Shown here: in pieces, positions 1-8,601 of the stretch
How positions within the stretch are numbered: position 1 is the first letter of the stretch
How the letters are laid out: each line of letters begins with the position of its first letter
From: Lutibacter sp.
GTDB taxonomy: Bacteria; Bacteroidota; Bacteroidia; Flavobacteriales; Flavobacteriaceae
Reading direction: 5' to 3'
Length of the DNA stretch: 64,000 bases
Assembly: GCA_021647265.1 (NCBI GenBank)
Contig: JAKIVA010000003.1
Coordinates: 1 to 64,000 of the forward strand
Translations under genes and position numbers: made by a program
Notes under the pieces: generated by a model
The model's database searches: none
Told to the model about the DNA's origin: nothing
The model's input: only the letters and a program-made list of their open reading frames with translations

Positions 1-278
1 CTTGGAATATTTTTAATAAACTCCTTTATCATTTGTTCCGAAGCTTCAAAATCAGCAATTACACCATCTTTTAGAGGTCTTATTGTTTTTATATTTTCAT
101 GAGTTTTTCCCTGCATTAAACTAGCAGTTTTGCCAGTTGCAATTATTTTACCTGTAGATCTATCTCTTGCCACAATTGATGGAGCATCAACAACAACTTT
201 ACCGTCGTGTATTATTAGTGTATTTGCAGTACCTAAATCAATGGCAATGTCTTCGGTTAGAAAATCGAAAAAACCCAT
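1..278 (-). CDS. mreB: Rod shape-determining protein MreB (5' part, cut by window edge)
   Basis: Only the first 92 residues are inside the window. They read MGFFDFLTEDIAIDLGTANT, then the phosphate-1 loop of the actin fold (DLGTANTLI) and a conserved stretch with VVDAPSIVARD and IRPLKDGVIADF. MreB is the bacterial actin that forms membrane-associated filaments guiding lateral wall synthesis. The ATG lies 53 bp downstream of the purH stop on the same strand, so purH and mreB are probably co-transcribed. Recognition is firm; everything beyond residue 92 is unseen. Confidence 0.93.
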   Translation of the reverse strand, partial: MGFFDFLTEDIAIDLGTANTLIIHDGKVVVDAPSIVARDRSTGKIIATGKTASLMQGKTHENIKTIRPLKDGVIADFEASEQMIKEFIKNIP

Positions 279-331
279 ATTGTATTAATTTTTTTTAGTT
301 TTTAAATCGGAACTTCACAAAGTTACTAAAA

Positions 332-1858
332 TTAGTGTTTAAAATGACGTGTTCCTGTAAATATCATTGACATTGAATGTTCGTTACAATAATCAATTGA
401 TAATTGATCTTTAATTGATCCTCCAGGTTGAATCACCGCTTTAATCCCAGCATTATCTGCAATTTCAACGCAATCTGGAAATGGGAAAAATGCATCACTA
501 GCCATTACAGCTCCATTTAAATCAAATTTAAAGTGATTGGCTTTAGTAATAGATTGATTTAAAGCATCAACACGACTGGTTTGGCCAGTGCCACTTGCAA
601 TTAGTTGTTTGTTTTTTACTAAAACAATTGTGTTTGATTTAGTATGTTTACATATTTTTGATGCAAAAAATAAATCTTCCATTTCTTTATTTGTTGGCTC
701 TTTTAAAGTAGCAGCGTTGATAACGCTCGCATCATCTGTTTTGTTGTCTTTCTCTTGAAAAAGAACACCATTAAGTGCGGTTCTATATTGAGTTTTAGGT
801 AATTCAATATTTTTTTGAATTAAAATAATTCTATTTTTTTTACCTTTTAAAATATTTAATGCTTCACTGTTATAACTAGGTGCAATTACAACTTCACAAA
901 AAAGTTTATGGATTTCTGTAGCTGTTTCTACATCAATTTCTTTATTCGAGATTAGAACTCCACCAAAAGCAGAAATAGAATCACCCGCTAATGCATCAAT
1001 ATAGGCTTGTTTTAAAGTATCTCTTTGAGCCAATCCACAGGCATTATTATGTTTTAAAATAGCAAAAGTAGGAATGTCATTTTTAAATTCTTGAATTAAA
1101 TTTACAGCGGCATCAACATCTAATAAATTATTATAAGAGAGCTCTTTGCCGTGAAGTTTGTCAAATAGAGCTTCTAAATCACCAAAAAAATAGCCTTTTT
1201 GATGAGGATTTTCACCGTAACGTAAAGTTGAGACAGTATTAAAACTTTCTCTAAAAGCAAGTTCGCTTTTATTTAAATAGTTGAAAATTGCACTATCATA
1301 GTGACTTGAAACGGCAAAAGCTTTTGCTGCAAACCTCTTGCGCTGATCTAGGGTTATTTCACCGTTAGCTTCAGTGAGTATATGCAAGAATTCATTGTAT
1401 TGGTTCATTGAAGAAACACAAAAAACGTCTTTAAAATTTTTTGCTGCGGCTCTAATTAGTGAAATACCTCCAATATCAATTTTTTCAATAATATCTTGTT
1501 CAGAAGCACCGTTTTTAACGGTTTTTTCAAATGGATATAAATCGACAATTACAATGTCGATTTCAGGAATTTCATACTCTTTTAATTGTAATAAATCATT
1601 TTCATTGTCACGCCTTGATAAGATTCCCCCAAAAACTTTTGGGTGTAGTGTTTTTACTCTACCTCCTAAAATAGAAGGGTATGAAGTTAAGTCTTCAACA
1701 GGAACAACTTGAATATCTAGGTTTTTAATAAATTTTTCAGTTCCTCCGGTTGAGTATATTGTAATATTGAGCTCTGCTAGCTTTTTAACGAGAGGTGCTA
1801 AACTATCTTTGTGAAATACAGAAATAAGTGCAGATTTGGCTTTTTTAGTAGTGTTCAT
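332..1858 (-). CDS. purH: Bifunctional AICAR transformylase / IMP cyclohydrolase PurH
   Basis: Catalyses the last two steps of de novo purine synthesis: formylation of AICAR with 10-formyl-THF and ring closure to IMP, in the cytosol. The 508-residue length is normal. The N-terminal MGS-like cyclohydrolase domain (about 1-190) has ALISVFHKD, IYSTGGTEKF and GGRVKTLHPKVFGGI. The C-terminal transformylase domain has LRYGENPHQ, LKHNNACG and the terminal MASDAFFPFPD and VIQPGGSIKD motifs. A Bacteroidota-type promoter precedes it and mreB follows 53 bp downstream. The 10-formyl-THF it consumes is the product of the fhs gene seen at the far end of the window, although the two are not linked. Confidence 0.97.
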   Translation of the reverse strand: MNTTKKAKSALISVFHKDSLAPLVKKLAELNITIYSTGGTEKFIKNLDIQVVPVEDLTSYPSILGGRVKTLHPKVFGGILSRRDNENDLLQLKEYEIPEIDIVIVDLYPFEKTVKNGASEQDIIEKIDIGGISLIRAAAKNFKDVFCVSSMNQYNEFLHILTEANGEITLDQRKRFAAKAFAVSSHYDSAIFNYLNKSELAFRESFNTVSTLRYGENPHQKGYFFGDLEALFDKLHGKELSYNNLLDVDAAVNLIQEFKNDIPTFAILKHNNACGLAQRDTLKQAYIDALAGDSISAFGGVLISNKEIDVETATEIHKLFCEVVIAPSYNSEALNILKGKKNRIILIQKNIELPKTQYRTALNGVLFQEKDNKTDDASVINAATLKEPTNKEMEDLFFASKICKHTKSNTIVLVKNKQLIASGTGQTSRVDALNQSITKANHFKFDLNGAVMASDAFFPFPDCVEIADNAGIKAVIQPGGSIKDQLSIDYCNEHSMSMIFTGTRHFKH

Positions 1859-1880
1859 AAGTAGTGTTGTTGGTGTTAGA

Positions 1881-1910
1881 CAAAGCTAATAATTATCAAC
1901 AGTAAAGCAA
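1881..1910 (-). promoter_or_regulatory. Bacteroidota-type promoter of purH
   Basis: On the minus strand TTG (1908-1910) is followed after 19 nt by TAGCTTTG (1881-1888), matching the flavobacterial -33 TTG / -7 TAnnTTTG pattern. The leader to the purH ATG is about 20 nt. Confidence 0.6.
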
Positions 1911-1929
1911 TATTAAATTAGTGTTAATT

Positions 1930-2091
1930 TCACTTTGTATTTTTAATTTTACCATAAAAACTATTTACCATTTCACTATAGTTTTCAGAAGTATGTTTAG
2001 GTTGGCTTTTACGTAGAATTTTATCTAAAAAAGGAATTTTTTTCAACAAACTTTTATTTTTAATATGCTGTTTCTGATGAGTTTTTTGCAT
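1930..2091 (-). CDS. Small basic hypothetical protein (53 aa)
   Basis: I do not recognise this protein. An open frame of 53 codons runs from ATG at 2091 to TGA at 1930. The product starts MQKTHQKQHIKNKSLLKKIP, is strongly basic in its first 35 residues (about a third Lys/Arg/His), has no membrane segment or cysteine, and ends in a polar tail with NYSEMVNSFYGKI. It fills the gap between the GAF-domain gene and purH on the same strand as both. Codon use is like its neighbours. It could be a real small flavobacterial protein or a chance frame. Confidence 0.4.
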   Translation of the reverse strand: MQKTHQKQHIKNKSLLKKIPFLDKILRKSQPKHTSENYSEMVNSFYGKIKNTK

Positions 2092-2176
2092 TTGTTGGGT
2101 GGTATTTTATTAAAAATTAATCAAATAAAACTTGTCTAATTCACAGCTACCTTTTCAAAGCAAATGTAATACTATT

Positions 2177-2629
2177 TTAAAATAAACTGGCTACTTTTTT
2201 GCATACAAATTCAAGTAATAATTCATCATTTTTTGTAAATGGATTAACTGTATGAGAATCAATATCAATTTGACCAATATTTTCACCATTTACCAAAATT
2301 GGAATTACAATTTCACTTTTTACCTTAAAACCACAAGAAATATAATTGTTTTGTGCTTTTACGTCTGGTACTATGAAATTTTTATTACTAATAGCAACTT
2401 GGCCGCAAATACCTTTTCCAAAAGGAATTAATGTATGCTCAGTAGGTTCTCCAGAATATTCAGCCAGTTTTAATTCTTTTTTGTCACCGTTTTTGAAATA
2501 AAAACCAACCCAATCATAATAATTAATTTCTTGTTTTAAGTAATTGCAGATAGATTGAAGTTTATTAGAAGTGGTATCATCACCTTCAATAATTGTAGTT
2601 ATGGCTTTTTTTAATTGAGGAATGTTCAT
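2177..2629 (-). CDS. GAF-domain protein, free methionine-R-sulfoxide reductase type
   Basis: A single GAF domain of 150 residues. It matches the free Met-(R)-sulfoxide reductase family (E. coli YebR/MsrC), which repairs free oxidised methionine in the cytosol. Visible landmarks are DWVGFYF, FGKGICG, VPDV, SEIVIPI and GQIDIDS. Cys75 and Cys99 are 24 residues apart, as are E. coli Cys94 and Cys118. The position of E. coli Cys84 is His65 here, so one recycling cysteine is missing and the reductase may work by a shorter relay or have another role. Divergently arranged with the exosortase gene, with a 40-bp gap. Confidence 0.85.
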   Translation of the reverse strand: MNIPQLKKAITTIIEGDDTTSNKLQSICNYLKQEINYYDWVGFYFKNGDKKELKLAEYSGEPTEHTLIPFGKGICGQVAISNKNFIVPDVKAQNNYISCGFKVKSEIVIPILVNGENIGQIDIDSHTVNPFTKNDELLLEFVCKKVASLF

Positions 2630-2669
2630 ATTAATTTGTAGTTTTATGCAAAATTAAAATTCTTTTTTA

Positions 2670-3206
2670 GTGAAAAGCAATAAAACAGTAATATTCTTTT
2701 TGATTAAATTTTTTGGAGTATATTTTCTGTTGTTCCTATTATATTCAGTTTACCTGAGTAAAAATCAGAAAACTGAAGGTATTTTTGCTTGTGCTCCCAT
2801 AACTAAAACAGTAGCTAAACAAACTCAATTTTTATTAAATAATTTTGGGTATAGTGCAGGAATTGAACAAAATACAAATGAAATTTCTATAAATTTATTT
2901 ATAAATGATAAATTAGTAGCTCGTGTAATTGAAGGATGTAATGCCCTAAGTATAATTATTTTATTCATTTCCTTTATTGTTGCTTTTGCAAGTAATTTTA
3001 AAACAACTTTGTTATTTGTTATTGTAGGTAGTTTACTTATATATTTTACTAATATTTTTAGAATTGCTATCATAGCAATTGCATTGTATAAATATCCTGA
3101 ATATCAATATTTTTTGCATGATATTTTATTTCCAGTAATAATTTATGGTATCACATTTTTACTTTGGTTTGTATGGATACAAAAATTTTCAAAATTGAAA
3201 AAGTGA
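2670..3206 (+). CDS. xrtF: Exosortase family protein XrtF
   Basis: A 178-residue polytopic inner-membrane protein with about five hydrophobic helices. Exosortases are predicted transpeptidases that process proteins carrying C-terminal sorting signals. The expected Cys-Arg-His triad is visible: Cys90 in VIEGCNALSI, Arg131 in NIFRI, and His150 in FLHD. The length matches the short XrtF type of flavobacteria. The start is GTG at 2670. The next gene overlaps its 3' end and is the usual partner of XrtF, which supports the subtype. I saw no sorted substrate gene here. Confidence 0.88.
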   Translation: MKSNKTVIFFLIKFFGVYFLLFLLYSVYLSKNQKTEGIFACAPITKTVAKQTQFLLNNFGYSAGIEQNTNEISINLFINDKLVARVIEGCNALSIIILFISFIVAFASNFKTTLLFVIVGSLLIYFTNIFRIAIIAIALYKYPEYQYFLHDILFPVIIYGITFLLWFVWIQKFSKLKK

Positions 3207-3625
3207 AAAGAAAGTTTCAAATATTATTAATTGTATTATTATTTTTATTGCTAATTGCTGTTAGAGTTTTTGTACAACCTTATTTTTACGACCCGTTAAT
3301 TGAGTATTTTAAAAACGATTATTTACATACTGAAATTCCAAATCTAGATTTTTCTATATTTTTCCTTAATATTTTTTATAGATATACTTTAAATACTGTA
3401 ATTTCATTGGCAATTATATATCTTTTTTTCAATGATTTAAAAATTACCTTTTTTTCAATTAAGTTTTATGTAATTGCTTTCGTAATTTTTAGTTCTGCAC
3501 TTTTTGTGTTTCTTAAATTAGATTTTGATTATAAATTGATATTTTATACTAGAAGGTTTTTAATTCAGCCATTATTTGTATTCCTATTACTACCAGCATT
3601 TTATTATCAACAATTAAAAAAGTAA
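3164..3625 (+). CDS. Exosortase F system-associated membrane protein
   Basis: A small membrane protein with a conserved N-terminal helix followed by FYDPLIEYFKNDYL, and four hydrophobic segments in total. It matches the family found next to xrtF in flavobacteria; its biochemical role is unknown. The frame is open from ATG at 3164, but the family normally begins close to the first helix. ATG at 3173, or GTG at 3203 (which overlaps the TGA of xrtF), are therefore credible starts that imply translational coupling. The overlap ties the two genes into one unit. Confidence 0.8.
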   Translation: MVCMDTKIFKIEKVKRKFQILLIVLLFLLLIAVRVFVQPYFYDPLIEYFKNDYLHTEIPNLDFSIFFLNIFYRYTLNTVISLAIIYLFFNDLKITFFSIKFYVIAFVIFSSALFVFLKLDFDYKLIFYTRRFLIQPLFVFLLLPAFYYQQLKK

Positions 3626-3668
3626 AAGATTTTTATTACTTTAGGCACCTAATTAATAAATTAAAATT

Positions 3669-3959
3669 ATGAAAAAAACACTTTTTATATTTGTTGCAAT
3701 TTTTTCATTTTCACTTCTGTTAACAGCTTGTAAAGGAGACAAAAAGGAAGAAGTTAAAAAAGTGCAAGCAACGGAAGAAATGAAAATGGGAAGCCATGAA
3801 AATCATGACCACGAAACTAAAAAAATAGCTTCAAAGGTTGTGTATCAATGCCGAATGGATTGTGAAAAAGGAAAAACGTATGACAAAGAAGGGAACTGCC
3901 CTGTTTGTAATATGCCTTTAAAAGCAAAAATGGTTAATACTGAAGAAGTGAAAGAATAA
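3669..3959 (+). CDS. Lipoprotein with heavy-metal-binding (YHS-like) domain
   Basis: A 96-residue secreted lipoprotein. The signal peptide ends in the lipobox LLTAC, so Cys21 would be lipidated. A His/Glu-rich spacer (GSHENHDHETK) is followed by a compact metal-binding module with YQCRMDCEKG and GNCPVCNMPL. This module is found as the heavy-metal-binding domain of copper exporters and in stand-alone periplasmic lipoproteins. The likely role is copper or zinc binding in the periplasm or on the outer membrane. It stands alone, 43 bp after the exosortase pair and just before a palindromic repeat that could terminate it. Confidence 0.8.
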   Translation: MKKTLFIFVAIFSFSLLLTACKGDKKEEVKKVQATEEMKMGSHENHDHETKKIASKVVYQCRMDCEKGKTYDKEGNCPVCNMPLKAKMVNTEEVKE

Positions 3960-3968
3960 AACGATAAC

Positions 3969-4115
3969 AAAAAAATGAGGCTGTCTAAAAAGTGTCATTC
4001 TGAATGTAAATGAAGAATCTTCTTAAAATTAAACGCTTATATATCAAGATGTTGAGATTTTTAACTTTGTTCAAAATGACAAGTATAATTACTTTTTAGA
4101 CAGCCTCATTTTTTT
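3969..4115. repeat. MITE-like palindromic repeat, copy 1 (25-bp perfect inverted ends)
   Basis: The ends 3969-3993 and 4091-4115 are perfect 25-nt inverted repeats with core GAGGCTGTCTAAAAAGT. The interior contains GTCATTCTGAATGTAAATG and TTGTTCAAAATGACA. A second copy about 90 per cent identical by eye lies at 43274-43409. It sits between two convergent genes, so the fold could end transcription on both strands. The right end overlaps the stop codon of the OmpA-type gene. Confidence 0.85.
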
Positions 4116-6547
4116 GTTACAATAAATTCAGTTCGCCTATTTATTGCATGCTCAGCGTCAGAGCATTTTACGTTATTTTTACATTTGTTAAGTAATTTAG
4201 TTTCTCCAAAACCGGTAGCTTTTATCCTGTTTGAATCAATTCCTTTTGAAATTAAATAATCTTTTGTTGCATTGGCTCTTTTTATGGATAGTTGTAAATT
4301 ATAATCATCAGGTCCTCTACTATCTGTATAATAATTTATTTCTATTTTAATAGAAGGGTTCTGATTCATATTATATATCACTTTATTTAGTTCAAGCTTA
4401 ATTTTAGTATTAATTTTAAACTCATCCAATCCAAAAATTATAGGTTTGGTCTCAATATATTTAATGCCATTTTTCTCTTTAAAGGGTATTATAGGTTCTA
4501 TGCTAAGGTCTAAATTGTAATCTAAATTATTTTTATCAGATAGTAAAATAGTTTGTTTTGTATAATTTAATTTTGTTACGAAAACAGTATAAGGTTTACG
4601 GCATTTAGCATTAAAATAAAAAGCTCCTATAGAATCTGTTAATGTTTGTTTAATTTCTTTTGAGTTAAATTTTAAGAATACAGAAGTATTGGGAATAGGA
4701 TTGTTTGTAATATTTTCTTTAACTACTCCTTTAATATAATTTTCACAGCTGAGAGCCTCAATATCAATATTTAAGTTTAAAATTTGATTATTTTGATTAT
4801 CAGTTTTAAGCTGAAATGATTCTAAATAATTGTTTTTAAAAACCGAAAGTTTATATGTTGAAGAACAGTTTAATTTTAAGGTATAAACTCCATCTTCTCC
4901 AACAGTATATGAACTAACTACATTGTTGTTTTGGTACAGAGAAATTGCGGTGTTTGGAAGTGGTTTTTTGGTTGTTTTGTCTCTAATAATTCCAGTAATT
5001 ATTTGGCTACAATCCTTTTTTTCTAAATTAAAGCTTATGCTGTTTGTTGTGTTTCTGGCTTTGTTAATTGCTAATTTTATAGAATTTGTTTTATATTTTT
5101 TATGAGTTGTTACAATTTCATACTTAGAAGCACAATTTACATTAAAGAAAAATTTTCCATGATTATTAGTTATGGTTTTTAATACTTCATAACCTTTTTC
5201 AAGTAGAACAACTTGAGTATTCGCAATAGGAAGTTTGGTAACCTTATCTAAAACAATTCCGTTCACAGTTTGACTACAGTCTAACAAATTAAGTTCAATA
5301 GTTTTATTGACTGTAATATTTCCCCTTTTTTCTGTGTCAAAATTAATTGATGTAGTAAAGTATTTGCTATTACTAGCTATTATTTTATAACTAGAATTAC
5401 AGTTTAAACCAAACGAAAAAGTACCATTTCCATCGGTAATTATTTTTTTAATTTTAGTTTTTCCTTCGAATAACGTAATTTGAGTATTAATTAACCGAGC
5501 CTTCGTTTTTTCACTTATAACCATTCCATTTACAACCTGCCTACAATTTGTTACTCCCAAATAAATATCTTGTTTTGTATTGATATTCTTTAAAGAAGAT
5601 GTTTTAACATTTATTGTTTTCACAAAATTATTATCTTTAAAAATTCTCAATTCATAATTTAAATTACAGTTTGCTTTAAATGAATATGAGCCATTTTCGT
5701 TAGTTTTAAATGATTTAATTTTAGTGTTTTGATAATATAATGAAACGGTACTGTTTGGTATAATTGTATGTGTATTTACATCTAAAACAGTTCCTGAAAT
5801 TTGTTGGTAACAATCATTTCTTTTTAAAAATAAATCTTTTTTTAAATGAAAATAATTAGGTTGTTTGTTTTCAATATAATCTGTTAAAAAATAATAAGAA
5901 TCATTAAAATAGTAAGGTTTACTTGCTACAATTCTATAATTTGTAACACACTGAAATTTAATAAAGTAACTGCCGTCATCTTTAATTTTAAAAGTTTCGA
6001 CCTCAACATTGTTAATATAGAGTTTTAAGTTAGCACTTATAGGTTTTTTAGTTTCTTTATCTAAAATATTACCACTTATTGTTTGAATACATTCAGGTTC
6101 TAAAACAAAATCATGAATAATTATTTTATTGTTTTTTGATGTTGTTTTAAATTCGTAAATATCATTTATAAAGTTTAATTTGTGAACTTTAATGTAATAA
6201 TTGGCGTTGCACTTAATTTTAAAATTATAAGTACCATCTACTCCAACTTTTAAACTTCTATCTTCCTCTCCATTTAAGTAGATAGTTACCTTTGTATTAT
6301 TGAGAATCTCTCCAGATAATTTGTTGCTTATTTTCCCTGTTATTGTTTGAAGACATTCTTCATTTTCAAAAGTGCGTGAGCGAGATTGAAAAATAATTGT
6401 ATTTACGTTATTGTTGAGTTTTTTTTCTAAAGTAATAGGAGTATAATTTAAACTATTTGCAAATAAAGTTGTAGATTGTTTCACTTCACTTTTAGCGAAT
6501 AAATTCACAATCAATAAAAAAGGTACAATTAGTTTTAAAGGTTTCAT
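4106..6547 (-). CDS. OmpA-family protein with seven Cys-paired CarboxypepD-like repeats
   Basis: An 813-residue exported protein. After a signal peptide (MKPLKLIVPFLLIVNLFAKS) come seven tandem modules of about 80-90 residues. Each starts with a Cys two or three residues before Q-x-I/V-x-G (ECLQTITG, ECIQTISG, DCYQQISG, NCRQVVNG, DCSQTVNG, DCSQIITG, SCENYIKG). Each carries a second Cys about 45 residues later (KIKCNANY, KFQCVTNY, KANCNLNY, GLNCNSSY, NVNCASKY, KLNCSSTY, NAKCRKPY). This fits carboxypeptidase-regulatory-like beta-sandwiches stapled by a disulfide. The C-terminus (about 690-813) is an OmpA peptidoglycan-binding domain with YTDSRGPDDYNLQLSIKRA and INRRTEFIV. It is probably a cell-envelope anchor or surface protein. 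Its stop codon lies within the inverted end of the adjoining repeat element. Confidence 0.85.
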   Translation of the reverse strand: MKPLKLIVPFLLIVNLFAKSEVKQSTTLFANSLNYTPITLEKKLNNNVNTIIFQSRSRTFENEECLQTITGKISNKLSGEILNNTKVTIYLNGEEDRSLKVGVDGTYNFKIKCNANYYIKVHKLNFINDIYEFKTTSKNNKIIIHDFVLEPECIQTISGNILDKETKKPISANLKLYINNVEVETFKIKDDGSYFIKFQCVTNYRIVASKPYYFNDSYYFLTDYIENKQPNYFHLKKDLFLKRNDCYQQISGTVLDVNTHTIIPNSTVSLYYQNTKIKSFKTNENGSYSFKANCNLNYELRIFKDNNFVKTINVKTSSLKNINTKQDIYLGVTNCRQVVNGMVISEKTKARLINTQITLFEGKTKIKKIITDGNGTFSFGLNCNSSYKIIASNSKYFTTSINFDTEKRGNITVNKTIELNLLDCSQTVNGIVLDKVTKLPIANTQVVLLEKGYEVLKTITNNHGKFFFNVNCASKYEIVTTHKKYKTNSIKLAINKARNTTNSISFNLEKKDCSQIITGIIRDKTTKKPLPNTAISLYQNNNVVSSYTVGEDGVYTLKLNCSSTYKLSVFKNNYLESFQLKTDNQNNQILNLNIDIEALSCENYIKGVVKENITNNPIPNTSVFLKFNSKEIKQTLTDSIGAFYFNAKCRKPYTVFVTKLNYTKQTILLSDKNNLDYNLDLSIEPIIPFKEKNGIKYIETKPIIFGLDEFKINTKIKLELNKVIYNMNQNPSIKIEINYYTDSRGPDDYNLQLSIKRANATKDYLISKGIDSNRIKATGFGETKLLNKCKNNVKCSDAEHAINRRTEFIVTKK

Positions 6548-6891
6548 TTTACAATACTCTTTTAACTATTTTAAAATAATATCAAATAAAAAAAATAATT
6601 ACTACAATTCTATTTGGGCATTTAATTATCATTAATAATTTAAAGGGGGTAAGAAAATAAACAGAGAGGATTATGCACATAAATATAGAATCTATTTTTA
6701 CAAGAATCAAATATTTTATTGTAAAACCTATTGAATGTCAGTTTTTTAAATTAAATGGTAAGAAATTTTAATTGAGGAGCTTATTATGCAATATGATAAT
6801 TCTTAATAATTATATACTTACCTGTTTTTTTAAATTACAACTTTTATCTAAACCCTGAGATTTATGTAGCGTAAATATTATGTTTAGGCAC
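6548..6891. other. AT-rich intergenic region, no convincing gene
   Basis: This gap between the OmpA-type gene and the groEL terminator is AT-rich. The best plus-strand frame is 32 codons (6673-6771, MHINIESIFTRIKYFIVKPI...), preceded by AGAGAGGA. I find no homology signal for it and no clear RNA fold. Confidence 0.4.
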
Positions 6892-6925
6892 AAAAAAATC
6901 CGATGTTTTAGCATCGGATTTTTTT
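6892..6925 (-). terminator. Rho-independent terminator of groESL
   Basis: A perfect 14-bp stem (6892-6905 with 6912-6925) has core ATCCGATG/CATCGGAT, a 6-nt loop and a T-run on the minus-strand 3' side. It lies about 20 bp after the groEL stop. Confidence 0.85.
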
Positions 6926-6945
6926 ATAGAATATAAATTTTATTT

Positions 6946-8583
6946 TTACATCATTCCTGGCATTCCACCACCCATTGGAGGCATTCCACCACCGGCTGGA
7001 GCATCTTCTTTAATATCAACTAACGTACAAGCTGTTGTTAAAATCATACCAGCAACTGAAGCTGCATTTTCAAGTGCAATTCTAGTAACTTTGGTAGGGT
7101 CAATAATACCTGCTTTTAGCATTTTAGTATACTCATCAGTTTTTGCGTTATAACCAAAGTCTCCTTTACCTTCAATTACCTTAGCAACAACTACCGAACC
7201 TTCACCTCCTGCATTTTCAACAATTTGACGAAGAGGTTCTTCAATGGCTCTCTCTAAAATTTTAATTCCAGTTGCTTCATCTAAACTGTCTGTTGTAATA
7301 GATTTTAAAACTTCTTTGGTTCTAACTAAAGCAACTCCACCACCAGCAACAATACCTTCTTCAACCGCTGCACGTGTTGCATGAAGTGCGTCATCAACTC
7401 TATCTTTCTTTTCTTTCATTTCAATTTCACTTGCAGCACCAACATATAAAACTGCAACTCCACCAGCTAATTTAGCTAAGCGTTCTTGTAATTTTTCTTT
7501 GTCGTATTCTGAAGTTGTAGTTTCAATTTGCGCTTTAATTTGCGTTACTCTTGCTTTAATGTCATCAGCATTCCCAGCACCATTTACAATTGTGGTATTA
7601 TCTTTATCAATGGTAACTCTTTCAGCAGTTCCTAACATTTCTAGTGTAGTTTTTTCTAATGTCAACCCTCTTTCTTCAGCAATAACAGTTCCACCTGTTA
7701 AAATTGCGATATCTTCTAACATTTCTTTTCTTCTATCTCCAAAACCAGGAGCTTTAACTGCTGCAATTTTAAGTGCACCACGTAATTTATTCATCACTAG
7801 AGTTGCTAAAGCTTCACCTTCAACATCTTCAGCAATTACTAATAGTGGTTTTCCACTTTGAGCAACTGGCTCTAAAATAGGTAGTAAATCTTTAAGGTTT
7901 GTTATTTTCTTTTCAAACAAAAGGATGTAAGGATTTTCCAAGTCTGTTAACATTTTGTCAGCATTGGTAACAAAATAAGGAGATAGATAACCTCTATCAA
8001 ATTGCATTCCTTCAACAATGTCAACATAGGTTGAAGTTCCTTTAGCTTCTTCAACAGTAATAACACCTTCTTTTCCTACTTTTTGAAATGCTTCAGCAAT
8101 TAAATCACCCACAACTTCATCATTATTTGATGAAATTGAAGCTACTTGCTTTATTTTACTCGATTTATTTCCAACTTCTTCAGATTGTTCTTGTAAATTT
8201 TTAACAATAGCTTTAACAGCTTTATCAATACCTCTTTTTAAATCTAATGGATTGGCTCCTGCTGCAACATTTTTTAACCCTTCTTTCACAATTGCTTGAG
8301 CTAAAACAGTTGCTGTTGTAGTACCATCACCAGCCAAATCGTTTGTTCTTGAAGCAACTTCTTTTACCATTTGTGCTCCCATATTCTCTATAGCATCTTC
8401 TAATTCAATTTCTTTAGCAACAGTAACACCGTCTTTGGTAATTATAGGCCCGCCAAAAGCTTTACCTATTACTACATTTCTTCCTTTTGGTCCTAAAGTT
8501 ACTTTTACGGCATTTGCCAATGCATCAACTCCACGTTTTAAACCATCACGTGCTTCTATATCAAAAATTATATCTTTTGCCAT
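6946..8583 (-). CDS. groL: Chaperonin GroEL (Hsp60)
   Basis: The 60-kDa chaperonin subunit forms a double heptameric ring that folds proteins in an ATP-dependent chamber capped by GroES. The length of 545 residues is standard. Visible hallmarks are LGPKGRNVV, the ATP-binding GDGTTTATVLAQ with the catalytic Asp, GYLSPYFVTN and the C-terminal Gly-Gly-Met tail GGGMPPMGGGMPGMM. It lies 18 bp downstream of groES and ends at a strong terminator, so groESL is a two-gene operon. Confidence 0.99.
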   Translation of the reverse strand: MAKDIIFDIEARDGLKRGVDALANAVKVTLGPKGRNVVIGKAFGGPIITKDGVTVAKEIELEDAIENMGAQMVKEVASRTNDLAGDGTTTATVLAQAIVKEGLKNVAAGANPLDLKRGIDKAVKAIVKNLQEQSEEVGNKSSKIKQVASISSNNDEVVGDLIAEAFQKVGKEGVITVEEAKGTSTYVDIVEGMQFDRGYLSPYFVTNADKMLTDLENPYILLFEKKITNLKDLLPILEPVAQSGKPLLVIAEDVEGEALATLVMNKLRGALKIAAVKAPGFGDRRKEMLEDIAILTGGTVIAEERGLTLEKTTLEMLGTAERVTIDKDNTTIVNGAGNADDIKARVTQIKAQIETTTSEYDKEKLQERLAKLAGGVAVLYVGAASEIEMKEKKDRVDDALHATRAAVEEGIVAGGGVALVRTKEVLKSITTDSLDEATGIKILERAIEEPLRQIVENAGGEGSVVVAKVIEGKGDFGYNAKTDEYTKMLKAGIIDPTKVTRIALENAASVAGMILTTACTLVDIKEDAPAGGGMPPMGGGMPGMM

Positions 8584-8601
8584 TTTTATTTTCTTTAAAA
8601 T

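Noticed and set aside
6673..6771. A 32-codon plus-strand frame with an AGAGAGGA upstream
   Set aside because: Too short, no promoter or homology signal, and Shine-Dalgarno-like sequences carry little weight in flavobacteria.
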